37,624 nucleotides of DNA, from assembly GCF_000003605.2 (NCBI RefSeq), contig NW_003119152.1, positions 1-37,624 of the forward strand. The letters run 5' to 3'. The stretch comes from Saccoglossus kowalevskii (lineage: Eukaryota > Hemichordata > Enteropneusta > Harrimaniidae). Below the pieces are notes generated by a model. It worked only from the letters and a program-made list of their open reading frames with translations. It searched no databases and was not told the DNA's origin. Below, piece after piece: positions 12,115 to 23,392 of this stretch. The position numbers were made by a program, and so were the translations under genes. The number at the start of each line of letters is the position of its first letter. Positions within the stretch are counted from its first letter, which is position 1.

Positions 12115-13056
12115 TCTTCTAGAATTGACCTATGACATCTACATACTTGGAGTAAGACTACGGTAATTTAACATCAATTAACGAAATATTTATTCACATT
12201 TTCGAGCTTTTAACTATGGGACTTGTTAAAATGATATCACAGGTAACAATCCCAAATGAAAATACCAACTTTGCAATCGCTTTTCACAACTGTGTAAGCA
12301 GTTTGTAGTCGACTTTTTGGTTGACTGTTGTGACAATCTGCTTACATATGAGGCATTCTCGGAACATTTACTTAATATTTTCGACATTTAACTTCGGGGT
12401 TGTCATGATAATGACTTAGGTTATATATACAAGCAACTCCGTCAACATTTCTTTCGTTTTTTCCAACTTTGCACGCTGTTTTCTAACATTTTACAGTCAA
12501 CTCACGTGAACATGTATAAGCTGCTTTCAAATGGCTTTTATTACACTTGTCGACTTTAGAACTGCGCGTTTCTATAAGCCAACAACTTAGGTCATTTATG
12601 CAAATACATCTACCAACTTTGCAATAACTTTGCACAACTTTGCAATGACTTTGAACAACTTTGCACGGTGCGTTAACAACTTAAAACCCACTACGTTCCG
12701 ACAGCATCAACAACTTGTACTTGAAAATTAGAAGGAATTTCGAAACTTTCCATTAGTTAAAAAAGTTACAAAAATGCCACGATTTTCTACAATAAATGAT
12801 TGACATCAAAGGAAGAAAAATGCAGAAATGTTGAAGTATATCTTTTCCATGTCTGTGATGAAACAAAAAAGAAATTCAACAGCTCGTTTACTCAGGGAGT
12901 CTCCCATGCAAATACTAACCACGCCTGATTGCGCTTTACCTCAAACATTCATCGGTCACCTAACCACACAACTGCATAGAAAACATGCAATTAGGCCGAA
13001 TTCCAAGCTATTTCAGGTTTTGAGATGTTTTAAAATCGATATCGCCTACGCAAATA
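12115..13056. repeat. monomer 14, family B variant b (942 bp)
   Basis: Nearly identical to copy 13. Private changes include CCGTCAACATT and CATGTATAAG. CCAAGCTATTTC at the 3' end is shared with copy 13. Confidence 0.95.
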
Positions 13057-13984
13057 TCTTCTAGAATTGACCTATGACATCTACATACTTGGAGTAAGAC
13101 TACGGTAATTTAACATCAATTAACGAAATATTTATTCACATTTTCGAGCTTTTAACTATGGGACTTGTTAAAATGATATCACAATTAACAATCCCAAATG
13201 AAAATACCTACTTTGCAATCGCTTTTCACAACTTTGTAAGCAGTTTGTAGTCGACTTTTTGGTTGACTGTTGTGACAATCTGCTTACATATGAGCATTCT
13301 CGGAACATTTACTTAATATTTTCGACATTTAACTGCGGGGTTGTCATGATAATGACTTAGTTATATATACAGCACTCCGCCACATTTCTTTCGTTTTTCC
13401 ACTTTGCACGCTGTTTTCTACATTTACAGTCACTCACGTGACATCTATAAGCTGCTTTCAAATGGCTTTATTACACTGTCGACTTTAGAACTGCGCGTTT
13501 CTATAAGCCAACAACTTAGGTCATTTATGCAAATACATCTACCAACTTTGCAATAACTTGCACAACTTTGCAATGACTTTGAACAACTTTGCACGGTGCG
13601 TTAACAACTTAAAACCCACTACGTTCCGACAGCATCAACAACTTGTACTTGAAAATTAGAAGGAATTTCGAAACTTTCCATTAGTTAAAAAAGTTACAAA
13701 AATGCCACGATTTTCTACAATAAATGATTGACATCAAAGGAAGAAAAATGCAGAAATGTTGAAGTATATCTTTTCCATGTCTGTGATGAAACAAAAAAGA
13801 AATTCAACAGCTCGTTTACTCAGGGAGTCTCCCATGCAAATTCTAACCACGCCTGATTGCGCTTTACCTCAAACATTCATCGGTCACCTAACCACACAAC
13901 TGCATAGAAAACATGCAATTAGTCCGAATTCCCGGCTATTTCAGGTTTTGAGATGTTTTAAAATCGATATCGCCTACGCAAATA
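13057..13984. repeat. monomer 15, family B variant b, 14 single-base losses (928 bp)
   Basis: Compared with copy 14 this unit is 14 bases short. I can place all 14 as one-base losses from runs of two or more identical bases, all between about 13293 and 13560. Examples are CTTAGTTAT, ACAGCACTCC and CCACTTTGC. The rest of the unit is normal. This is the signature of homopolymer-length read error more than of biological decay. Confidence 0.95.
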
Positions 13985-14925
13985 TCTTCTAGAATTGACC
14001 TATGACATCTACATACTTGGAGTAAGACTACGGTAATTTAACATCAATTAACGAAATATTTATTCACATTTTCGAGCTTTTAACTATGGGACTTTTTAAA
14101 ATGATATCACAGGTAACAATCCCAAATGAAAATACCAACTTTGCAATCGCTTTTCACAACATTGTAAGCAGTTTGTAGTCGACTTTTTGGTTGACTGTTG
14201 TGACAATCTGCTTACATATGAGGCATTCTCCGAACATTTACTTAATATTTTCGACATTTAACTGCGGGGTTGTCATGATAATGACTTAGGTTATATATAC
14301 AAGCAACTCCGCCAACATTTCTTTCGTTTTTTCCAACTTTGCACGCTGTTTTCTAACATTTTACAGTCAACTCACGTGAACATCTATAAGCTGCTTTCAA
14401 ATGGCTTTTATTAAACTTGTCGACTTTACAACTGCGCGTTTCTATAAGCCAACAACTTAGGTCATTTATGCAAATACATCTACCAACTTTGCAATAACTT
14501 TGCACAACTTTGCAATGACTTTGAACAACTTTGCACGGTGCGTTAACAACTTAAAACCCACTACGTGCCGACAGCATCAACAACTTGTACTTGAAAATTA
14601 GAAGGAATTTCGAAACTTTCCATTAGTTAAAAAAGTTACAAAAATGCCACGATTTTCTACAATAAATGATTGACATCACAGGAAGAAAAATGCAGAAATG
14701 TTGAAGTATATCTTTTCAATATCTGTGATGAAACAAAAAAAAATTCAACAGCTCGTTTACTCAGGGAGTCTCCCATGCAAGTACTAACCACGCCCGATTG
14801 CGCTTTACCTCAAACATTTATCGGTCACCTAACCACACAACTGCATAGAAAACATAGAATTAGGCCGAATTCCCGGCTATTTCAGGTTTTGAGATGTTTT
14901 AAAATCGATATCGTCTACGCAAATA
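13985..14925. repeat. monomer 16, family B variant b (941 bp)
   Basis: Variant b with GGACTTTTTAAAATG and ACAACATTGTAAG as private changes. The CATGTC segment before the A-run reads CAATATC. Confidence 0.95.
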
Positions 14926-14936
14926 TCTTCTAGAAT

Positions 14937-14949
14937 TGACCTATGACAT
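14937..14949 (-). promoter_or_regulatory. decayed DR1 in family B
   Basis: Reads TGACCT-A-TGACAT. It is the positional equivalent of the perfect direct repeat of family A, with the second half-site changed in essentially every B copy. The first half is intact in most. Confidence 0.3.
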
Positions 14950-15232
14950 CTACATACTTGGAGTAAGACTACGGTAATTTAACATCAATTAACGAAATCT
15001 TTATTCACATTTTCGAACTTTTAACTATGGGACTTGTTAATATGATATCACAGGTAACAATCCCGAATGAAAATACCAACTTTGCAATCGCTTTTCACAA
15101 CTTTGTAAGCAGTTTGTAGTCGACTTTTTGGTTGACTGTTGTGACAATCTGCTTACATATGAGGCATTCTCGGAACATTTACTTAATATTTTCGACATTT
15201 AACTGCGGGGTTGTCATGATAATGACTTAGGT

Positions 15233-15240
15233 TATATATA
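15233..15240 (+). promoter_or_regulatory. TATATATA element (reference copy)
   Basis: An alternating TATA stretch conserved in nearly every monomer at offset ~307, between CTTAGGT and CAAGCAACTCC. It could be a core promoter TATA box for satellite transcripts, but AT-rich DNA makes this match cheap and there is no independent support. Confidence 0.2.
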
Positions 15241-15313
15241 CAAGCAACTCCGCCAACATTTCTTTCGTTTTTTCCAACTTTGCACGCTGTTTTCTAACAT
15301 TTTACAGTCAACT

Positions 15314-15319
15314 CACGTG
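15314..15319. promoter_or_regulatory. E-box CACGTG (reference copy)
   Basis: The canonical bHLH site CACGTG occurs once in most monomers. In A copies 1, 4 and 6 it extends to the ten-base palindrome GTCACGTGAC. It is lost in copies 7 (CAAGTG), 21 (CACGCG) and 33 (CACATG). Function is unknown. Confidence 0.25.
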
Positions 15320-15363
15320 AACATCTATAAGCTGCTTTCAAATGGCTTTTATTAAACTTGTCG

Positions 15364-15493
15364 ACTTTACAACTGCGCGTTTCTATAAGCCAACAACTTA
15401 GGTCATTTATGCAAATACATCTACCAACTTTGCAATAACTTTGCACAACTTTGCAATGACTTTGAACAACTTTGCACGGTGCGTTAACAACTT
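15364..15493 (+). repeat. helically phased ACTTTG block (reference copy)
   Basis: ACTTTG starts at 15427, 15438, 15448, 15459 and 15469: steps of 11, 10, 11 and 10. ACTT continues at 15490 (two turns on) and precedes at 15396 and 15364 (about three turns each). From 15364 to 15490 is 126 bases, exactly 12 turns of 10.5. A pair upstream at 15079 and 15100 is also 21 apart. The same arrangement is present in nearly all monomers of both families, for example 511-553 in copy 1. Confidence 0.9.
15400..15405 (+). promoter_or_regulatory. conserved AGGTCA half-site (reference copy)
   Basis: AACTTAGGTCA matches the ROR-type extended half-site (WAWNTRGGTCA) at ten of eleven positions. AGGTCA is present in almost every monomer; copy 4 has lost a G. 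It lies inside the phased region and is separate from the DR1 position. It may be coincidence. Confidence 0.2.
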
Positions 15494-15601
15494 AAAACCC
15501 ACTACGTGCCGACAGCATCAACAACTTGTACTTGAAAATTAGAAGGAATTTCGAAACTTTCCATTAGTTAAAAAAGTTACAAAAATGCCACGATTTTCTA
15601 C

Positions 15602-15607
15602 AATAAA
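15602..15607 (+). promoter_or_regulatory. AATAAA hexamer (reference copy)
   Basis: The B family has ACAATAAATG where family A has GCTATAAATG, so a canonical polyadenylation hexamer is present in nearly all B units and absent here in A. It lies about 370 bases after the TATATATA element and is followed by GT-rich sequence. Copies 20 and 38 read ACATTAAATG instead. Use as a signal is speculative. Confidence 0.2.
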
Positions 15608-15610
15608 TGA

Positions 15611-15874
15611 TTGACATCACAGGAAGAAAAATGCAGAAATGTTGAAGTATATCTTTTCCATGTCTGTGATGAAACAAAAAAAAATTCAACAGCTCGTTTA
15701 CTCAGGGAGTCTCCCATGCAAGTACTAACCACGCCCGATTGCGCTTTACCTCAAACATTTATCGGTCACCTAACCACACAACTGCATAGAAAACATGCAA
15801 TTAGGCTAAATTCCCGGCTATTTCAGGTTTTGAGATGTTTTAAAATAGATATCGCCTACGCAAATATCTTCTAG
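15611..15874 (+). other. recurring 78/87-codon open frame of family B, judged not a gene
   Basis: Representative of the forward frames that recur in most B monomers. The last ~63 codons are shared, ending in Tyr-Ala-Asn-Ile-Phe and the TAG of the register mark. The entry frame depends on the A-run after GATGAAAC: nine As join it to a TTG start (87 codons), ten As to an ATG start (78 codons). Other lengths or a lost T break it. Substitutions among copies are often amino-acid changing (Val/Ile, Ala/Val, Arg/Ser, Pro/Leu, Phe/Ser). I see no domain. Repetition of the DNA alone explains the recurrence. Translation cannot be excluded from sequence. Confidence 0.75.
15676..15684. repeat. variable poly-A tract (reference copy)
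   Basis: Nine As follow GATGAAAC in this copy. The run is interrupted by a G in copies 12-15, by C in copies 27 and 34, and reaches 14 in copies 10 and 22 where the C has become A. It is the most length-variable site in the monomer and sets the frame of the forward open frame. Confidence 0.8.
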
Positions 15875-16807
15875 AATTGACCTATGACATCTACATACTT
15901 GGAGTAAGACTACGGTAATTTAACATCAATTAACGAAATATTTATTCACATTTTCGAGCATTTAACTATGGGACTTGTTAAAATGATATCACAGTTAACA
16001 ATCCCAAATGAAAATACCAACTTTGCAATCGCTTTTCACAACTTTGTAAGCAGTTTGTAGTCGACTTTTTGGTTGACTGTTGTGACAATCTGCTTACATA
16101 TGAGGCATTCTCGGAACATTTACTTAATATTTTCGACATTTAACTGCGGGGTTGTCATGATAATGACTTAGGTTATATATACAAGCAACTCCGCCAACAT
16201 TTCTTTCGTTTTTTCCAACTTTGCACGCTGTTTTCTAACATTTTACAGTCAACTCACGTGAACATCTATAAGCTGCTTTCAAATGGCTTTTATTAAACTT
16301 GTCGACTTTAGAACTGCGCGTTTCTATAAGCCAACAACTTAGGTCATTTATGCAAATACATCTACCAACTTTGCAATAACTTTGCACAACTTGGCAATGA
16401 CTTTGAACAACTTTGCACGGTGCGTTAACAACTTAAAACCCACTACGTGCCGACAGCATCAACAACTTGTACTTGAAAATTAAAAGGAATTTCGAAACTT
16501 TCCATTAGTTAAAAAAGTTACAAAAATGCCACGATTTTCTACAATAAATGATTGACATCACAGTAAGAAAAATGCAGAAATGTTGAAGTATATCTTTTCC
16601 ATCTCTGTGATGAAACAAAAAAAAATTCAACAGCTCGTTTACTCAGGGAGTCTCCCATGCAAGTACTAACCACGCCCGATTGCGCTTTACCTCAAACATT
16701 CATCGGTCACCTAACCACACAACTGCATAGAAAACATGCAATTAGGCTGAATTCCCGGCTATTTCAGGTTTTGAGATGTTTTAAAATCGATATCGTCTAC
16801 GCAAATA
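15867..16807. repeat. monomer 18, family B variant b' (941 bp)
   Basis: Marked by TTCGAGCATTTAAC and ACAGTTAAC, both shared with copy 32, 14 units downstream. ACTTGGCAATG alters the third ACTTTG of the phased block. ACAGTAAG and CATCTCTGTG are shared with copies 20, 34 and 38. Confidence 0.95.
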
Positions 16808-17748
16808 TCTTCTAGAATTGACCTATGACATCTACATACTTGGAGTAAGACTACGGTAATTTAACATCAATTAACAAAATATTTATTCACATTTTCGAGC
16901 TTTTAACTATGGGACTTGTTAAAATGATATCACAGGTAACAATCCCAAATGAAAATACCAACTTTGCAATCGCTTTTCACAACTTTGTAAGCAGTTTGTA
17001 GTCGACTTTTTGGTTGACTGTTGTGACAATCTGCTTACATATGAGGCATTCTCGGAACATTTACTTAATATTTTCGACATTTAACTTCGGGGTTGTCATG
17101 ATAATGACTTAGGTTATATATACAAGCAACTCCGCCAACATTTCTTTCGTTTTTTCCAACTTTGCACGCTGTTTTCTAACATTTTACAGTCAACTCACGT
17201 GAACATCTATAAGCTGCTTTCAAATGGCTTTTATTAAACTTGTGGACTTTAGAACTGCGCGTTTCTATAAGCCAACAACTTAGGTCATTTATGCAAATAC
17301 ATCTACCAACTTTGCAATAACTTTGCACAACTTGGCAATGACTTTGAACAACTTTGCACGGTGCGTTAACAACTTAAAACCCACCACGTGCCGACAGCAT
17401 CAACAACTTGTACTTGAAAATTAGAAGGAATTTCGAAACTTTCCGTTAGTTAAAAAAGTTACAAAAATGCCACGATTTTCTACAATAAATGATTGACATC
17501 ACAGGAAGAAAAATGCAGAAATGTTGAAGTATATCTTTTCCATGTCTGTGATGAAACAAAAAAAAAATCAACAGCTCGTTTACTCAGGGAGTCTCCCATG
17601 CAAATACTAACCACGCCCGATTGCGCTTTACCTCAAACATTCATCGGTCACCTTACCACACAACTGCATAGAAAACATGCAATTAGTCCGAATTCACGGC
17701 TATTTCAGGTTTTCAGATGTTTTAAAATCGATATCGTCTACGCAAATA
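16808..17748. repeat. monomer 19, family B variant b (941 bp)
   Basis: Private AACAAAATATTT and CACCACGTGCC. CTTGTGGAC destroys the conserved GTCGAC and recurs only in copy 39. ACTTGGCAATG is again present in the phased block. Confidence 0.95.
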
Positions 17749-18687
17749 TCTTCTAGAATTGACCTATGACATCTACATACTTGGAGTAAGACTACGGTAA
17801 TTTAACATCAATTAACGAAATCTTTATTCACATTTTCGAACTTTTAACTATGGGACTTGTTAATATGATATCACAGGTAACAATCCCAAATGAAAATACC
17901 AACTTTGCAATCGCTTTTCACAACTTTGTAAGCAGTTTGTAGTCGACTTTTTGGTTGACTGTTGTGACAATCTGCTTACATATGAGGCATTCTCGGAACA
18001 TTTACTTAATATTTTCGACATTTAACTGCGGGGTTGTCATGATAATGACTTAGGTTATATATACAAGCAACTCCGCCAACATTTCTTTCGTTTTTTCCAA
18101 CTTTGCACGCTGTTTTCTAACATTTTACAGTCAACTCACGTGAACATCTATAAGCTGCTTTCAAATGGTTTTATTAAACTTGTCGACTTTAGAACTGCGC
18201 GTTTCTATAAGCCAACAACTTAGGTCATTTATGCAAATACATCTACCAACTTTGCAATAACTTTGCACAACTTTGCAATGACTTTGAACAACTTTGCACA
18301 GTGCGTTAACAACTTAAAACCCACTATGTGCCGACAGCATCAACAACTTGTACTTGAAAATTAGAAGGAATTTCGAAACTTTCCATTAGTTAAAAAAGTT
18401 ACAAAAATGCCACGATTTTCTACATTAAATGATTGACATCACAGTAAGAAAAATGCAGAAATGTTGAAGTATATCTTTTCCATCTCTGTGATGAAACAAA
18501 AAAAAAATTCAACAGCTCATTTACTCAGGGAGTCTCCCATGCAAGTACTAACCACGCCAGATTGCGCTTTACCTCAATCATTCATCGGTCACCTAACCAC
18601 AACTGCATAGAAAACATGCAATTAGGCCGAATTCCCGGCTATTTCAGGTTTTGAGATGTTTTAAAATCGATATCATCTACGCAAATA
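17749..18687. repeat. monomer 20, family B variant a'' (939 bp)
   Basis: Carries a distinctive haplotype: GCACAGTGCG, CTATGTGCC, ACATTAAATG, GCTCATTTAC, CGCCAGATT, CAATCATTC and a two-base loss giving CCACAACTGC. The same set occurs in copy 38, 18 units away. Confidence 0.95.
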
Positions 18688-19627
18688 TCTTCTAGAATTG
18701 ACCTATGACATCTACATACTTGGAGTAAGACTACGGTAATTTAACATCAATTAACGAAATCTTTATTCACATTTTCGAACTTTTAACTATGGGACTTGTT
18801 AATATGATATCACAGGTAACAATCCCAAATGAAAATACCAACTTTGCATCGCTTTCACAACTTTGTAAGCAGTTTGTAGTCGACTTTTTGGTTGACTGTT
18901 GTGACAATCTGCTTACATATGAGGCATTCTCCGATCATTTACTTAATATTTTCGACATTTAACTTCAGGGTTGTCATGATAATGACTTAGGTTATATATA
19001 CAAGCAACTCCGCCAACATTTCTTTCGTTTTTTCCAACTTTGCACGCTGTTTTCTAACATTTTACAGTCAACTCACGCGAACATCTATAAACTGCTTTCA
19101 AATGGCTTGTATTAAACTTGTCGACTTTAGAACTGCGCGTTTCTATAAGCCAACAACTTAGGTCATTTATGCAAATACATCTACCAACTTTGCAATAACT
19201 TTGCACAACTTTGCAATGACTTTGAACAACTTTGCACGGTGCGTTAACAACTTAAAACCCACTACGTGCCGACAGCATCAACAACTTGTACTTGAAAATT
19301 AGAAGGAATTTCGAAACTTTCCATTAGTTAAAAAAGTTACAAAAATGCCACGATTTTCTACAATAAATGATTGACATCACAGGAAGAAAAATGCAGAAAT
19401 GTTGAAGTATATCTTTTCCATGTCTGTGATGAAACAAAAAAAAAATTCAACAGCTCGTTTACTCAGGGAGTCTCCCATGCAAGTACTAACCACGCACGAT
19501 TGGGCTTTACCTCAAACATTTATCGGTCACCTAACCACACAACTGCATAGAAAACATGCAATTAGGCCGAATTCCCGGCTATTTCAGGTTTTGAGATGTT
19601 TTAAAATCGATATCGCCTACGCAAATA
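18688..19627. repeat. monomer 21, family B variant a'' (940 bp)
   Basis: Two one-base losses (TTTGCATCGCTTTCAC) near 18848, a changed E-box (CACGCG), CCGATCATT, GGCTTGTATT and CACGCACGATTGGG are private. Its forward open frame (19399-19635) has resulting Pro-to-His and Cys-to-Trp changes. Confidence 0.95.
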
Positions 19628-20569
19628 TCTTCTAGAATTGACCAATGACATCTACATACTTGGAGTAAGACTACGGTAATTTAACATCAATTAACGAAAT
19701 ATTTATTCACATTTTCGAGCTTTTAACTATGGGACTTGTTAAAATGATATCACAGGTAACAATCCCAAATGAAAATACCAACTTTGCAATCGCTTTTCAC
19801 AACTTTGTAAGCAGTTTGTAGTCGACTTTTTGGTTGACTGTTGTGACAATCTGCTTACATATGAGGCATTCTCGGAACATTTACTTAATATTTTCGACAT
19901 TTAACTGCGGGGTTGTCATGACAATGACTTAGGTTATATATACAAGCAACTCCGCCAACATTTCTTTCGTTTTTTCCAACTTTACACGCTGTTTTCTAAC
20001 ATTTTACAGTCAACTCACGTGAACATCTATAAGCTGCTTTCAAATGGCTTTTATTAAACTTGTCGACTTTAGAACTGCGCGTTTCTATAAGCCAACAACT
20101 TAGGTCATTTATGCAAATACATCTACCAAATTTGCAATAACTTTGCACAACTTTGCAATGACTTTGAACAACTTTGCACGGTGCGTTAACAACTTAAAAC
20201 CCACTACGTGCCGACAGCATCAACAACTTGTACTTGAAAATTAGAAGGAATTTCGAAACTTTCCATTAGTTAAAAAAGTTACAAAAATGCCACGATTTTC
20301 TACAATAAATGATTGACATCACAGGAAGAAAAATGAAGAAATGTTGAAGTATATCTTTTCCATGTCTGTGATGAAAAAAAAAAAAAATTCAACAGCTCGT
20401 TTACTCAGGAGTCTCCCATGCAAATACTAACCACGCCCGATTGCGCTTTACCTCAAACATTTACCGGGTCACCTAACCACACAACTGCATAGAAAACATG
20501 CAATTAGGCCGAATTCCCGGCTATTTCAGGTTTTGAGATGTTTTAAAATCGATATCGTCTACGCAAATA
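19628..20569. repeat. monomer 22, family B variant b (942 bp)
   Basis: First half-site changed to TGACCA. The A-run is 14 long with the interrupting C lost. TCAGGAGTC lacks one G and TACCGGGTC has one extra, so the recurring forward frame is broken here. Confidence 0.95.
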
Positions 20570-21508
20570 TCTTCTAGAATTGACCTATGACATCTACATA
20601 CTTGGAGTAAGACTACGGTAATTTAACATCAATTAACGAAATCTTTATTCACATTTTCGAGCTTTTAACTATGGGACTTGTTAAAATGATATCACAGGTA
20701 ACAATCCCAAATGAAAATACCAACTTTGCAATCGCTTTTCACAACTTTGTAAGCAGTTTGTAGTCGACTTTTTGGTTGACTGTTGTGACAATCTGCTTAC
20801 ATATGAGGCATTCTCCGAACATTTACTTAATATTTTCGACATTTAACTGCGGGGTTGTCATGATAATGACTTAGGTTATATATACAAGCAACTCCGCCAA
20901 CATTTCTTTCGTTTTTTCCAACTTTGCACGCTGTTTTCTAACATTTTACAGTCAACTCACGTGAACATCTATAAGCTGCTTTCAAATGGCTTTTATTAAA
21001 CTTGTCGACTTTAGAACAGCGCGTTTCTTTAAGCCAACAACTTAGGTCATTTATGCAAATATATCTACCAACTTTGCAATAACTTTGCACAACTTGGCAA
21101 TGACTTTGAACAACTTTGCACGGTGCGTTAACAACTTAAAACCCACTACGTGCCGACAGCATCAACAACTTGTACTTGAAATTAGAAAGGATTTTCGAAA
21201 CTTTCCATTAGTTAAAAAAGTTACAAAAATGCCACGATTTCTACATAAATGATTGACATCACAGGAAGAAAAATGCAGAAATGTTGAAGTATATCTTTTC
21301 CATGTCTGTGATGAAACAAAAAAAAATTCAACAGCTCGTTTACTCAGGGAGTCTCCCATGCAAATACTAACCACGCCCGATTGCGCTTTACCTCAAACAT
21401 CCATCGGTCACCTAACCACACAACTGCATAGAAAACATGCAATTAGGCCGAATTCCCGGCTATTTCAGGTTTTGAGATGTTTTAAAATCGATATCGTCTA
21501 CGCAAATA
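20570..21508. repeat. monomer 23, family B mixed variant c (939 bp)
   Basis: Combines CTTTATT with TTCGAGC and GTTAAAATG. AAATATATC and ACTTGGCAATG are shared with copies 29 and 30. Several one-base changes in runs near 21178-21245 (GAAATTAGAAAGG, GATTTCTACATAAATG) also open a 70-codon reverse frame at 21162-21374. Confidence 0.95.
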
Positions 21509-22450
21509 TCTTCTAGAATTGACCTATGACATCTACATACTTGGAGTAAGACTACGGTAATTTAACATCAATTAACGAAATATTTATTCACATTTTCGAG
21601 CTTTTAACTATGGGACCTGTTAAAATGATATCACAGGTAACAATCCCAAATGAAAATACCAACTTTGCAATCGCTTTTCACAACTTTGTAAGCAGTTTGT
21701 AGTCGACTTTTTGGTTGACTGTTGTGACAATCTGCTTACATATGAGGCATTCTCGGAACATTTACTTAATATTTTCGACATTTAACTGCGGGGTTGTCAT
21801 GATAATGACTTAGGTTATATATACAAGCAACTCCGCCAACATTTCTTTCGTTTTTTCCAACTTTGCACGCTGTTTTCTAACATTTTACAGTCAACTCACG
21901 TGAACATCTATAAGCTGCTTTCAAATGGCTTTTATTAAACTTGTCGACTTTAGAACTGCGCGTTTCTATAAGCCAACGACTTAGGTCATTTATGCAAATA
22001 CATCTACCAACTTTGCAATAACTTTGCACAACTTTGCAATGACTTTGAACAACTTTGCACGGTGCGTTAACAACTTAAAACCCACTACGTGCCGACAGCA
22101 TCAACAACTTGTACTTGAAAATTAGAAGGAATTTCGAAACTTTCCATTAGTTAAAAAAGTTACAAAAATGCCAGGATTTTCTACAATAAATGATTGACAT
22201 CACAGGAAGAAAAATGCAGAAATGTTGAAGTATATCTTTTCCATGTCTGTGATGAAACAAAAAAAAAATTCAACAGCTCGTTTACTCAGGGAGTCTCCCA
22301 TGCAAATACTAACCACGCCCGATTGCGCTTTACCTCAAACATTCATCGGTCACCAAAACACACAACTGCATAGAAAACATGCAATTAGGCCGAATTCCCG
22401 GCTATTTCAGGTTTTAAGATGTTTTAAAATCGATATCGTCTACGCAAATA
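21509..22450. repeat. monomer 24, family B variant b (942 bp)
   Basis: GGACCTGTT, CCAACGACTTAGG and CACCAAAACAC are private. GCCAGGATTTTC is shared with copy 26. Confidence 0.95.
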
Positions 22451-23392
22451 TCTTCTAGAATTGACCTATGACATCTACATACTTGGAGTAAGACTACGGT
22501 AATTTAATATCAATTAACGAAATCTTTATTCACATTTTCGAACTTTTAACTATGGGACTTGTTAATATGATATCACAGGTAACAATCCCGAATGAAAATA
22601 CCAACTTTGCAATCGCTTTTCACAACTTTGTAAGCAGTTTGTAGTCGACTTTTTGGTTGACTGTTGTGACAATCTGCTTACATATGAGGCATTCTCGGAA
22701 CATTTACTTAATATTTTCGACATTTAACTGCGGGGTTGTCATGATAATGACTTAGGTTATATATACAAGCAACTCCGCCAACATTTCTTTCGTTTTTTCC
22801 AACTTTGCACGCTGTTTTCTAACATTTTACAGTCAACTCACGTGAACATCTATAAGCTGCTTTCAAATGGCTTTTATTAAACTTGTCGACTTTAGAACTG
22901 CGCGTTTCTATAAGCCAACAACTTAGGTCATTTATGCAAATACATCTACCAACTTTGCAATAAATTTGCACAACTTTGCAATGACTTTGAACAACTTTGC
23001 ACGGTGCGTTAACAACTTAAAACCCACTACGTGCCGACAGCATCAACAACTTGTACTTGAAAATTAGAAGGAATTTCGAAACTTTCCATTAGTTAAAAAA
23101 GTTACAAAAATGCCACGATTTTCTACAATAAATGATTGACATCACAGGAAAAAAAATGCAGAAATGTTGAAGTATATCTTTTCCATGTCTGTGATGAAAC
23201 AAAAAAAAAATTCAACAGCTCGTTTACTCAGGGAGTCTCCCATGCAAGTACTAACCACGCCCGATTGCGCTTTACCTCAAACATTCATCGGTCACCTAAC
23301 CACACAACTGCATAGAAAACATGCAATTAGGCCGAATTCCCGGCTATTTCAGGTTTTGAGATGTTTTAAAATCGATATCGCCTACGCAAATA
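22451..23392. repeat. monomer 25, family B variant a (942 bp)
   Basis: Variant a unit between variant b neighbours. TTTAATATCAATT and AATAAATTTGCAC are private, and the latter weakens the second ACTTTG of the block. Confidence 0.95.

Larger units (their letters stand above)
14926..15866. repeat. monomer 17, family B variant a (941 bp), reference unit for sub-features
   Basis: Close to the B consensus and free of obvious private indels, so internal elements are located here. From 5' to 3' these are the half-site remnant, TATATATA, E-box, AGGTCA, phased ACTTTG block, AATAAA, A-run and the recurring open frame. Confidence 0.95.

Noticed and set aside
15180-15215. CENP-B box (TTCG...CGGG) in the TTCGACATTTAACTGCGGGG region, and CCCGGCTATTTCAGG near the 3' end
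   Set aside because: Spacing between TTCG and CGGG is 11 rather than 7, and the second candidate misses the CGAA half. Neither matches the essential bases.
15427-15475. CRISPR array, because of short regular repeats
   Set aside because: The repeats are about 10 bases with no spacers, and the larger 940-bp unit lacks any repeat-spacer organisation or cas gene.
15571-15590. Hairpin around GGAATTTCGAAACTTTCC-type sequence
   Set aside because: Only the central TTTCGAAA pairs cleanly. The outer arms need a bulge, so a stable structure is not supported.
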